The notes under the pieces: model-generated
The model's database searches: none
Seen by the model: only the letters and a program-made list of their open reading frames with translations
Told to the model about the DNA's origin: nothing
Translations under genes and position numbers: made by a program
NCBI RefSeq assembly: GCF_000340215.1
Contig: NW_006921541.1
Span: 1,337,527-1,401,526 of the forward strand
Direction of reading: 5' to 3'
Source: Pseudocercospora fijiensis CIRAD86
Taxonomy: Eukaryota > Ascomycota > Dothideomycetes > Mycosphaerellales > Mycosphaerellaceae
Length of the DNA: 64,000 nucleotides
Shown: in pieces, positions 24,690-35,559 of the stretch
Numbering within the stretch: position 1 is the first letter of the stretch
Layout: each line of letters starts with the position of its first letter

Positions 24690-25835
24690 TGTGGTATAGT
24701 ATAGAAATAGAAGTTACGAGCAGCATACACACGAATTCAACTACGAAGCGCCTAAATAGAGGTAGTCTTAATAAGCGATACTAGGAAGAGCTCCGATTAT
24801 AGGATCCTAAGGAGAGCCTAGATTCGAAGGACTGCTACAACATTGTCTATAATTGCGATCTAGATTCGGTATTCTAGTAGGATAAATAGGCACTACGCCT
24901 ACCGAAAGCCCTAGTAGCACTATATAAGGGCTCTAAGCAGTACTTCTTACTACTATACCTATAGAAGTTCTTCGACCGGAAGGCTAATAAAGCTAGCGGC
25001 TAGTTTGATACGTACTTCTTTACTCTTCTATCGAATACCCTTATCGAGGACCGATATATCTAGGACCTCTGTAATGTTATGCGGCATCTAGCACTCGGCG
25101 ATAGTAAAAAGCAGTCTACTAGTATAAATAGGGAGGAAATGCTTAAGAGTGCGCTAAAGTTCGATAACTAGTACTAGGCTAGCGGTAATAATCTTTATAA
25201 TAAGCTACGCCTCGGTAAAGTCCTTAGATGTATTAACTACGACTTTCCTAAGGCATTTAAGGACTAGTAGAAGTACTATAAGGAGCGGAAGCGTAAGTAG
25301 GCCGAGCGAAAGACGGCCGTAGAGGCAGTAAATAGCGATAATAGCGACGACTAGCCTCCGCATCCGCCTCCGCCTATAGCCTAGGATCGTCTTTGCTAGT
25401 TGTAGCAGGATTCGGATAAGTCTCGCGATACTAATATATCGCTAGTAAAGAAAGCTATCGTAGGTAATCGGAAGGTAAAGGGGAAGCAGTCTTAATCGCA
25501 ACTAAAGGCGAAAGGCAAGCGTATAGGAGATCTAATCTAGGATAATAGTACTACGGCCTTATCTACTCGTATACTAATATAGCGGATACTACGCCGCCGG
25601 CGCTAACGAGAGGACGAGAATAGTAATTATAGCACTCTAATATCGGTCGCTAAGTCTGCTCTTCGTAAGGCTATAAGTAGTAATCGCCCGCGTCGTATAC
25701 TATCGCTTACTCTAAAGGCACGAGAGAACCTTGCTCTTATTAGCGTAGATATCCTACCGGAGAACCTACTCGAGGAGAGCCTAACTCGTCGTAAGAAGAG
25801 ATAGATACCTAAGCTAGAATTAGCACTAGAATAGC
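24690..25835 (+). pseudogene. unknown ORF divergent from RecQ copy 2, RIP-degraded
   Basis: A traceable frame of about 370-380 codons with stops at Gln positions. It encodes a Lys/Arg-rich protein: SKQYFLLLYLQKFFDRKANK-like N-terminal half (near 24,950), then a short Pro stretch HPPPPI and a basic C-terminal half (RRRRQRED near 25,600) ending at LELALE before a 12-bp minisatellite. I do not recognise the family. It has no sign of a tyrosine recombinase, DDE motif or helicase core. Its position, convergent on the right arm and divergent from RecQ, suggests a companion protein of the same element. Confidence 0.5.
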
Positions 25836-25995
25836 ACTAGAATAGCACTAGAATGGCACTAGAATAGCGCTAGAATAGCGCTAGAATTAGCACTAGAGAT
25901 AGCACTAGAATAGCACTAGAATAGCGCTAGAATTAGCGCTAGAAATGGCGCTAGAAATAGCGCTAGAATTGGTAGTAGAATAGTAGTCGAGTTAG
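25806..25995 (+). repeat. 12-bp minisatellite, unit close to AGCRCTAGAATT
   Basis: About 15 tandem units such as TAGCACTAGAAT and AGCGCTAGAAAT. The first units continue the coding frame of the upstream degraded ORF. The same unit type occurs at 62,274-62,430. Confidence 0.85.
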
Positions 25996-26089
25996 CATTA
26001 ACAAGATCCGTTATAGCTACCCTTCTATTATGTCCTTATAAGCTCGCTAAGTCCTCGTCGCCGACTACAATCTCCTCGTCCGACTCGTT

Positions 26090-26810
26090 ATTATCTATCG
26101 GTTCGTTAGGCCTATTTAGTTCTACGAGAGCTAGCTAAGCTGCTTCTATAAGAGCTAGCCTAGTTAAGCTACTTCTGCGAGAGCTAGCCTAGTTTAGCTA
26201 CTTCTACGAGAGCTGCTTCTACGAGAGCTGCTTCTACGAGAGCTGCTTCTACGAGAGCTAGCCTAGTTAAGCTACTTTAGCTGCTTCTATAAGAGCTGGC
26301 GTATAATGCCTAGTTGAGTTGCTTCTGTAAGAGCTAGCGTGTAATATATAATGCCTAGTTTAGCTGCTTCTACGAGAGCTAGCGTATAGTAGTGCCTAGT
26401 TTAGCTGCTTCTACGAGAGCTAGCGTATAGTAGTGCCTAGTTCAGCTACTTCTACGAGAGCTAGCGTATAGTAGTGCCTAGTTTAGCTGCTTCTACGAGA
26501 GCTAGCGCTAGAATTGGTACTAGAGATATCCTTATAAGCTCGCTAAGTCCTTGTCCTATCCCCGGAAAAGTAAGCCGTAACACTACGCTCGATCGCGTTG
26601 CTTCTATAAGAGCTAGCGTGTAATGTAGGATGCCTAGTTAAGTTGCTTCTGCGAGAGCCGGTATATAATATAGGATGCCTAGTTTAGCTGCTTCTACGAG
26701 AGCTAGCCTAGTTTAGCTGCTTCTACGAGAGCTAGTATATAATATAGGATGCCTAGTTAAGCTACTTCTACGAGAGCTAGCGCTAGAATTGGCGCTAGAA
26801 TTGGCATTTA
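26090..26810 (+). repeat. irregular tandem repeat around GCTGCTTCTACGAGAGCTAG
   Basis: A dozen or more copies of a 21- to 41-bp unit built on GCTGCTTCTACGAGAGCTAG, often with TAGTGCCTAGTTTA between them. Two flanking copies of CTTCTATTATGTCCTTATAA lie at about 26,021 and 26,832. No gene is visible. Confidence 0.8.
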
Positions 26811-27049
26811 ATAAGGTCCTTCCTTACTACCCTTCTATTATGTCCTTATAAGCTCGCTAAGCAGGCTTTTCTATTATGTCCTCGTAAGCTCGCTAAGCAG
26901 GCTTTTCTATCGTATCCTTATAAGCTCGCTAAGTAGGCTTTTCTATCGTATTCTTTGCGACGAGGGTTTGTAGATAGTTATAGGTATCGATAGTCGTATA
27001 TATCGATAGTCGTATATATCGATAGTATATAAGAGCTAGGCGAGAAGCG

Positions 27050-27101
27050 TAAATTCGAGGAAGCGATAAGGATGCCGAGTCCCGCTAAGACCCCGGATTT
27101 A
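27050..27101. repeat. quasi-palindrome (subterminal hairpin), copy 2
   Basis: TAAATTCGAGG (27,050-27,060) and CCCCGGATTTA (27,091-27,101) pair apart from C/T and G/A differences of RIP type. Loop includes GAGTCCCGCTAAGA. Confidence 0.7.
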
Positions 27102-27215
27102 GTATAGTAGAGCGCTTAATTAGTAGGATTAAACGTTATAGCTGCTTCCTTCCGCGCATTTACAATACCGACTTTTACGACTTTTATAATAGTATTACTA
27201 ATATAGCGAGATACG

Positions 27216-27286
27216 TCGATTTAGCGCGTTTCTAGCAAATAGCGCTAACAAAAGTGTCTAATACGATAACGACGGCCGCCTTAGGC
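27216..27286 (-). repeat. terminal motif A, copy 3
   Basis: Minus-strand copy of motif A: CCTAAGGCGGCCGTCGTTAT at the outer end, then TTAGCGCTATTTGCTAGAAA and CGCGCTAAATCGAC. It is almost identical to 62,766-62,836, with only CpA/TpA-type differences. Confidence 0.8.
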
Positions 27287-28191
27287 ACTAAGAACCGCCT
27301 CCGAAACCCGAGAAGTTACTAACACTACTAATACTACTAATACTAGCGACACTAGCGACACTAGCGACACTAGCGACACTAGCACTATACTTATTGCACC
27401 GCAGCTATTAGTACTACAATATATATAGCAAGGATAGATACATAGGGCGATAACATATATCGAGCGTAAGCACTCTTCGAGAAGCTACGATAGCCCTCTT
27501 ACGTTAACGCCCTCTATTGCTTAGACTCTCCTAAAACGATCATTCCGATAACTAGTTACTATACGAGGTAGAGAAGAACGAGTAGTAGCGTCCGGGGATC
27601 TAATTAACTAGCGGCACTAAGCGGCTATAGAAGTATATACTCCGAAGTATACTAGAATTATATATAGCCTATATACTACGCGTAATGCGTAACAATTAAC
27701 GCATTCTATTACTAACTATAGCACGAGGTATATAGGAAGGGACTTATTAAGCGAAATAACAACAGCTTATTCGCTAAAGCGATACTTATTAGTACCTAGA
27801 CAATAATAGAGTGTAACCGCGCCCTTAGTATTAGAGACACCGCAAAAAAAAAGGTTGTCGAGCGCGTTATAGTCGTATAGCAATATTAATACGCTTGCTA
27901 GAAGAGGAGGCGTACTGCAGTCGGATAATAGTCTTAATACGCTTTCGGATCGGTACGTACTGTAGTCGAATAGCAGTCTTAATGCGCAAAGGGCTATAGT
28001 CGTATAGCAGTAAAGACTAAGACTAAGACTAAGACTAAGCGCCTTCGGGCTTAATAAGTACACTAGAGGCCCTTACGCAACGACTAAGGTTATTATAACT
28101 AACAGTCCTAACGAAGGCGTTACGCCGACTTAACTAGATGCGCGTATGTTATCCTATAAAGAATCCGAACGTAGGAAGCCTATAGCCGCTA

Positions 28192-28393
28192 CTTAAGGTA
28201 TACCTTACTAAAGAGTTTTTACCGAGTTAGACCTATAGCAATACTACGAACCTATTAACCTACTTAGTCTATTAACCTACTTAGTAGGAGAGTCGCTATC
28301 GAGCCGCTACTTAAGGTATACCTTACTAAAGAGTTTTTACCGAGTTAGACCGTTAGCCGCATTATAGGTATACCTTACTAAAGAGTTTTTACC
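28192..28393 (+). repeat. three direct repeats with a palindromic core
   Basis: AAGGTATACCTTAC followed by TAAAGAGTTTTTACC occurs near 28,195, 28,312 and 28,367, and again near 63,848 and 63,947. The core AAGGTATACCTT is a perfect palindrome. Confidence 0.75.
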
Positions 28394-28984
28394 TCCGCCA
28401 ATCTATCTAAGACCTCTATAGTTTGCACTAAGACTGCGATGTTCTAACAAAAACTATACTCTTTCGGTTAAATGCGTAGTCGACGCCCGCTAAAGCTATA
28501 GAAAACAACCTACTCGCTAGGAGAGTCGCCTTCGTAACGTCTTACGTCGGCAAAGCCTATCGGAGACCTTAAAAGAAAAGAAGGACTAAACAAACTCTAC
28601 CGATCGAGGAACCTTAACTAACTTAAGCGGTTCTATCGGTAGTAAGCCGTAGGACTAGTTAGGAGATAGTGTTAATCGCTATAGAGCTACCTATATACGA
28701 TAAAGAGGTATCGATACTGTTATATACGCCGACAGCTAGTATGTTACTAGGGGTGTTAGTATGTTAGTATATATAGAAGAAGAAGAAGAAGAAGAAGTTA
28801 AACTAGGAAGCGTAGGTCTATATTAGCGTATCGCAGGTAAGGTTTGCCTCTACTAATAGGATTGCGCTATTTAGCTACAATAGCAAGGCAACAATAACGG
28901 CTATACATTATCGCACTTTTAACGCAATAGCCGCCGACTGCTAGTCGAATGCCTAAGGCTAGAATTGCTAGCGACTAGAGGCAT

Positions 28985-29425
28985 TGTACGCCTAGCCTAG
29001 CTAGCTATCAAGCTATTATCGTACGCCTAGCTAAACCCTTCGTAGCTAGCTATTAAGCAATTATCGTACACCTAGCCTAGCTAGCTATTAAGCAATTATC
29101 GTATACCTAGCCTAGCTAGCTATTAAGCAATTATCGTACGCCTAGCCTAGCTAGCTATTAAGCAATTATCGTACGCCTAGCTAAACCCTTCGTAGCCAGC
29201 TATTAAGCAATTATCGTACGCCTAGCCTAGCTAGCTATTAAGCAATTATCGTACGCCTAGCCTAGCTAGCTATTAAGCCATTATCGTACGCCTAGCTAAA
29301 CCCTTCGTAGCTAGCTATTAAGCAATTATCGTACGCCTAGCCTAGCCAGCTATTAAGCCATTATCGTACGCCTAGCTAAACCCTTCGTAGCTAGCTATTA
29401 AGCAATTATCGTACGCCTAGTTAAA
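28985..29425 (+). repeat. 35/45-bp minisatellite
   Basis: About eleven units built from GCTAGCTATTAAGCAATTAT and CGTACGCCTAG, with or without a 10-bp insert AAACCCTTCG. CGCACTTTTAACGCAATAGC stands on both sides (about 28,911 and 29,495) as a direct repeat. Confidence 0.85.
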
Positions 29426-29599
29426 CCCTTCGACTTTATAAGTACCCCCGACGAGGCACGTACTCTAGTCTACCGCTACTACTTCGCCGCTAACCGCACT
29501 TTTAACGCAATAGCTGCCCGCTACTAGTTTGGTGCCGAGGCTATATATTAGGCTAGTAACTAGAAGGTAACTAGAAGCTATTAACGAGAGCTAGATAAT

Positions 29600-32500
29600 A
29601 AATATATTAGATTAGATTGCTATATACCTAGACTCCGAATATACCGAATATAAAAGCTATTTTAATTTAATCCTTAATCGCTATAACACCCTAGTCTATA
29701 GCTATAGCTATTGTAATAGCCTCGTTATTATCTTAGTCTAGATCCTAATACTCGGCATAATCGAAGTAGCTAGCAGCAGCAGCGGTCTCTTAGATAGCAC
29801 TATGTATAAGTATTAGGTCGTCGCTGTCGTCTATTCTACTACTAGTTCTACTAGTTCTACTAGTTCTACTAGTTCTACTAGTTCTACTAGCTCTACTAGT
29901 ATCGTAAACTAGGTTACGATTAGTATCGTTAGACTATAGCATGTCTAGGTCTGCGAGTGCTACGCCGTATAGCATGCCGCTAGCTATAGTATAGAAGCCG
30001 AGATTGCTACTACTACTACTACTGCTATCGTCTGCGCCTAATACCTAGATATATCCTGCCGGTAGTAGACCGTCGCCTAACTAAGCAAAGCTATTAGTAT
30101 CTATATATAGCTTATCTGCCTTATTAACAGCCCTAGTACCGAGTAGACTACGATCTCCGCTATGTCCGTTAAGTCCGTAGCTACGAGCATCGGTACTATT
30201 AATACTATCGACGCTATTATTGCCTACCTCGTTCGTGCTTACAGTTACATACCGAGAACGAGCGCTATAAGCTTTATTTAACGCCTTAATCGCTAGTACT
30301 AGCTTACTAATACTAATCTACTAAATATCGTCCGATAGGGTACGATTATCCTTAGGAGAATCCTTACTAACTAGCTGTCGCTCTGTAAGGCTATCTCGGA
30401 ACAGCTTGTCGGCTATACTTAGTACATCGGTTACGGCGTTCTTATTAGTATAGTAATTAGTACCTTCGACACCGATCGCGGATATAAACATCTTCTTTAA
30501 TACTCGAGCTACGCGGCGATTACCGGCCTTCTTGCGAGCGATAGCGGCTATATTATAGGTCGAGTTACTAAAGTGGTTTAGGTCTAGAGTTAGGTCGTTG
30601 TTAATAAGCTCGATTTCCTTATCTATAGCGATACCTTTGCCTTCCTTACCCGAGGGATTTACGATAGAGATAGCTATTAATGCTCGACGTAACGGCTAAT
30701 CCTGTTCGAGTAACTAGCGGAATTCTAGTATATGCTTCGCGTAGTTAGTCTAGTTAGTTCTAAGGAATAGAACGATAAGGTAGTCTACTATACGCTTTAA
30801 GTAACCGACATCCATTTTCCGGATAGCGGTACGTATTGTTATTAGCTCCTCGATCTATATAAGCAAGCGGCATATAGTAGTATAATTAGCATCCTAGATA
30901 AGGACCTTATCCTTACTAATATACTTATTCTGCTATGCCTCCTTAGTAAACGCCTTAGTCTAGATGTTCTCGACTATTTATAGATACTACCCCGGCTCGA
31001 GATTAGAGATAGCGACCTTTAGTACCTCGATCCGGCTCTTTGACTTATCGGAATAGTCTAAAAAACCCTACGAGTCTATCTTATACTAGAAGCAGGCAGT
31101 AATACGGCTGCGGAACATACGATATAGTAGGTTTAAGACAAGGAAGTATTTAGGGTTCTCTTTACTAATGCCTTTTATCGTATAGAATAAGGCATCGCCG
31201 ACTAAGGAATAGGCAAGCTGTACTTTATCGGAATTCTTATCGAAGTAGGTCTTAACGATGCCGTACGCTTTGTTTATATAGATATATAGCTAGCTAGGCA
31301 CGATTACGCCCTAGTCGTATCGATTATACGGGCGCTCCGACTCGACGCCTTCCGCTTAATAGCTATTAAAACGGGCACAAGTTATCTAGTCTCCGACGAT
31401 TAGATATAGCCGACTCTTCTTATCGCGCGCGGCAATCTGTTTAGCAGAGTTACTAGGTTATAGCTAATATCCGAAGTCCTTATCCTTATCTAGCTATATA
31501 TTATCGAGGAAGATATCCTTTAGAACCTCCTTAGATCTAGCAATCGATACCTTATCGTTTATCGATAGCTTTATCGGGACGAGATTAGTAGCTTCTTCCG
31601 GGTCTATAATATCGATTATTAGCTATATAAAGCGTTCGGTTTTAGTACCCGGACGGAGATACTTAGTGCTAATTCCGAGTGCTATATCGAGACTCTACGT
31701 AATAGTCGACTAATATCGTGTCTCGAAATCGTAACCCTCGAACATACCCTTTAGCTCTAGTCTAAATACGATACCTAATGCCTAGTCGATATAGTATAAC
31801 GAGAGGTGCTTACGGGTTCTATACTTCGCGTCCTCGGCAAGATTTCCTAGGATGTGTTTATAGCTAAGCTCCGAGTTTAAATCAATTATATCCTTAGTTA
31901 AACCTTCTACTAGAATACGCTCGTTAATGCCGATGTAGGAGGTAGTTATATTTAGCATCTCCGTACGGTTACCCTACTTCTAGACGCCCTTGCGATTCTT
32001 CTGCTTAACTAGGTTATCGTATACCGAGAAACTCCGCTTGTCTCGAGCTATTACGATTATACGCTAGTCCTAAACTGCCTCTGTCTTCCGTATTAGTACC
32101 TAAATCGTACGAGCGGTACTAGATAGGCCTATATTGTTAATAACACTAATTATATAGTATAGCACACTACTAGTAACTAGGTATAGGCTAAATTGCTTGC
32201 CGAATACGGAAGCCTTCTTTAAGGAGATCGAGCGAATAGCTATCTAGGTTATTACCGCAATGCGCTTGCGGAGGCGATCTTGCTTCTACGGTAGATCGTT
32301 CTCTTTATCGATAGATACCTTCTTATTTAGAAGCAGCTTCCGTAGGAGACTAACCTATGTTAGCGCAGTTTCCTCGATTATACTATATATCTCCTATATA
32401 TTAACTTCCTATATCGAATCCTCTAGCTTATATTAGTTAAAGAAGGGCTAACTAACAAGCTTCTTTAGTTCGTTGCGAATAACTCGAGCTAAGACGATAT

Positions 32501-33290
32501 ACTTATGTTTAAGGGCAGCTATAGACTAGCGGATATAGTTGCGATAAGTCCTATTTAGCTTCTCGCTATAACTATTAAAGATTATTATCTACTACTTAGG
32601 CGGGAGCCTAGTACGCTTTATCTCTCTAAAGATATTAACGTACTTCTGCTCGCGGGTACGACGCTAACTACGAACGCGTTAAGTGCCTCGAGTAGTCCTA
32701 TTCTATTAAACACGTCGCTAAGGACTAGCGGCGGCGGCGGCGGCTACGGCTGCGAGTCGAGTTTATTATCGAGTCTAGCGGCGTAGTAGTACAGCTACGC
32801 TAGCATCTTCCGTATTTTCCTCGTCTACGAGTTTATCGCTATTATCCTCCTCGACGTCGCTAAATAGGTCGATAGCCTCGTCTTCCTCGATAGGAGCCTC
32901 TTCCGCCTCTTCTAATATAATATTATTATTACTAAGATTATTATCCTACTTATACGCCTCTAGCTCGTATATATCCTTATTAGCGACTGCTTATAATAAT
33001 GCTTCTCGACGCGCTTTGTCTTTATTGCGCTTATTGCGCTCGTTTTACTAAAGGGTAAGGTCTATATTAAGCGTAGCCTATATCTCCGCCTACTAATTAG
33101 AGTCTAAGTTTATTTTAGATAGCGGCTCGGATAAGAGGTTAGGGTCGAGGTATAGCGGCGCTAGACCGGATAGCGCGTTAGGTAGGTTAGAGTTAGAGTT
33201 AGATATATTAGCGGTAATAACAGTACTAGACGCGAGTGTTAGCGGTAGTACGAGTGCTAGCGGTAGTGCGAGTGCTAAATATAGGTAGAA
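29600..33290 (-). pseudogene. DUF6589-like protein, RIP-degraded copy 2
   Basis: Minus-strand frame of about 1,200 codons with stops at Gln/Trp positions. It is a clear paralogue of the 14.4-18.5 kb gene: DVGYLKRIVDYLIVLFLRT here against DVGYLRRYVDYTIPMFLGA there, STYNIAAIARKKAG against STYRLAAAFKRVL, and YYTNKNAVTDVLSIADK against YYTEKDISVGVFNRADK. Other landmarks: RTREQKYVNIFREIKRTRLP near 32,650 and an acidic N-terminal region (EEAEEAPIEEDEAIDLFSDV, near 32,900). Divergence is far beyond RIP, so these are two old lineages. The N-terminal and C-terminal limits are approximate. It is separated from the right inverted repeat by the Gypsy insertion. Confidence 0.6.
29836..29894 (+). repeat. 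9-bp tandem repeat TTCTACTAG
   Basis: About six units inside the 3' part of DUF6589-like copy 2; on the coding strand it gives a repeated Arg-Thr-Ser tract. Confidence 0.85.
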
Positions 33291-33868
33291 GAACGTAGGA
33301 GTAGGAAGAAGAGACGAAGAAGGGCGTCCGTACTACTATTATACCTATAGCTTAAAGCGGTAAGGCTTTGTTAGTTAGACCTACTTAACTAAGGAAGTAT
33401 AAAGCGCTTAGTTTACGACTTACGATTTATATATAAAGATAGCACGATTAGTCGCAACGCCGATAAGACTTCGTTAATATATAGTAGTAGCAGTAGTAGT
33501 AGTAGTAGCACCTCTATAAACACGAGATCGATTAATACGGTATATACGATATTAATTAGCGCGACAAACGACAACCTATAAGAAGCTATATACGAGAATC
33601 TTCTACTACTTAGCGCAGAACGGAGCGCAATTAGCGATAAGTATAATCTACGATAGCCTATAGTGCTAGCCTATAGTGCTAGCCTATAATACTAGCCTAT
33701 AGTACTAGCTTTTGTCGATAGATTTAAGCTAGCTAAATAGCCTCCGCTACTTAGACATAATATAATAATACTACGCTCTACGTATATATCGCTCGCATTA
33801 AGGTAATCTAGAAATAGCCGCTCTACAACCTCCGTATTGTCGCTTATCGATATTCGAAGGTCTTAATT

Positions 33869-34176
33869 TGTAAGAAAATGGGTATGTAGTAACGTATAGA
33901 ACACCCTCTACTAATCGCCGTAGTAGAAAGTAGAACTAAACCGTGCCTTTCTTAGAATAGGGCAGAGCGACTACTATTAACTAGGCCTAGCACGGATAGC
34001 ATATCTGCCGTGCCGGCTACCGAGCATATCCGTACGAGTAATCGAGCATTACGCGCATACGCTAAGCAAGCTTATCGCTAGCGCGGCTACATCGTACTGC
34101 ACGTAATAACATTACATGATTGTTATATAGGCTTGCTAAGGCAGGATAGGAGACTTTACTTACTTAGGTTCTTATA
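33869..34176 (-). repeat. 3' LTR (left end of Gypsy element)
   Basis: Begins TGTAAGAA and ends TTCTTATA on the plus strand; the short inverted ends are expected to be TG..CA before mutation. It retains more CpA/TpG than the other LTR in its first half. Confidence 0.92.
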
Positions 34177-34197
34177 ATTATCTCCTTCCCCCGGTAT
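34177..34197 (-). other. polypurine tract of the Gypsy element
   Basis: On the minus strand a purine run CCGGGGGAAGGAGATAAT lies directly next to the 3' LTR, the expected place for priming plus-strand DNA synthesis. Confidence 0.6.
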
Positions 34198-34599
34198 AGC
34201 TGTCCTAGCTATAGGGCAATATAGTAAATTATACCATTTCTCATACTCTGCGCTATATATGCGCACCTTATGCATATCTGTTGCTAGGCTATAGTTGCTA
34301 GGCGCGTTACGATTTGCCTCGTAGTTACTTGTTTGTTTATAGATTCAAAGCGCGGCTACTTCTAGCACTAACTAGAGGTTGCCCAAATTTCTAAGAACGC
34401 GGTAGCTACGCGAGAACGCAAGCTATCCGAAAGCGAGGCGAGTATTTAAAGCATTCGAAGCCCGCTTAAAAACTTCTTCTTTTTCTAAGCGCTCCGAATA
34501 CTACCCGCCTACCCCCCGCCTACTCCCCCCTTACGCCTCCCTAGTATTACTTAAAGATTTTTCTTTTTTAAACATCTATCTAAAAAAAACATTACTAGT

Positions 34600-35270
34600 A
34601 TAGCTACTCCTTCGCGTACCTTAGGTAAGCGCGCCGCAGGCGTACCGCCCTCGATACCTACTACGCCTGCCTAGCGCCTACTAAAAGTCCTAGAGGGCTG
34701 CACTCGTTGCTTTAGGCATATAACGGCTAACGGTACGTTTTCTCGCCCCTTGCTACGCGTATGCGCTTCGTAACTAACTCGCTTTAGATAACCTGTCTAA
34801 GCTCTGCGTAGGCGGTAATATAGACCCTGCTACTAAGCGTAACTGCGATCGCTGCCGTAGTAGCTACTACACCTATACGCCTATTACGGTACGCGCGCTA
34901 GTATCGCTGCTAGCCCGCATCCGCGCCGCGCGCTCTACGCGCGACCTTTACGATCTAGACGGCTACGACTCCCTAGAGGAGTCTAACGAGGCCTTAGAGG
35001 CACTCTAGGCTAACCTAGACGCCGTAGTCGTACGTAGGTTTCTTATACGCTCCGCTTGCGCTTCGTATACTAACCTCGATATTAGTTATCCTATCTACGC
35101 TCGATGCCTTCTATATTAATAAGAATAAGGTAACCCTAGGCGGCAAAGCCCTAGCCCGCAAGGGGGCCGCTAGCGGGTCCCTTGCGGATGTCAATCTGCT
35201 TAGTATCCTCGAGAACATCGGCACCAACTTAGCTAGATTAGTAGAGATCGGTCGTTAGGTATAGTTTTTC
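34600..35270 (+). pseudogene. antisense accessory ORF in the Gypsy element, cysteine-containing
   Basis: On the plus strand, opposite to gag-pol, a frame of about 200 codons can be read with few stops, all TAG/TAA. It contains KRNCDRCRSSYYTYTPITV near 34,840, a CxxC motif followed by Tyr residues that could be former Cys (TGC to TAC) or His (CAC to TAC), and then a Leu/Ala/Glu-rich helical part (YDLDGYDSLEESNEALEAL near 34,960). This looks like the short zinc-binding ORFs annotated as hypothetical proteins in many fungal repeats. It lies between the chromodomain end and the 3' LTR. Function unknown. Confidence 0.45.
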
Positions 35271-35559
35271 CTACAGCCTCGTTTCACTTACGCTTCGCAT
35301 GCTAACTGCACTAGAACCTCGCTTAGCGCGTCGGCGCTAACGCCGTCGCCGCTATCGATGCCGCTATAGGCATCGAGTAGGAGGAGTCTAAGGAGGATTC
35401 TAAGGATAAGTAGAGTAGGCGGCTCGCCGTCGGCGCGCCTACGCGGCGCCTTCTTTATACATACTAGGCTAATAGCCTTTTTTAGTAGCGAAACGAGTAC
35501 GTATCTACTATTTTTCTTAAGTTTCATTTTCTTTTGTTTTAATTACTACCTACGCTTGC

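Larger units (their letters stand above)
27216..28910 (-). repeat. right inverted arm of RecQ-carrying unit
   Basis: Inverted partner of 18,939-20,460 and, in its outer and inner parts, a direct duplicate of 62,766-64,000. Motif A is at 27,216-27,286; a 9-bp tandem (GCGACACTA) lies at about 27,345-27,385; three copies of AAGGTATACCTTAC lie at 28.19-28.39 kb. The open frame at 27,767-28,063 on the minus strand falls in these repeats and is not a gene. Confidence 0.7.

Noticed and set aside
27767..28063. 98-codon frame (-)
   Set aside because: Lies in non-coding inverted-arm repeats and is not conserved in the duplicate at 63.4-63.7 kb.
28985..29425. CRISPR array
   Set aside because: Units are contiguous tandem repeats without unique spacers, in fungal mobile DNA.
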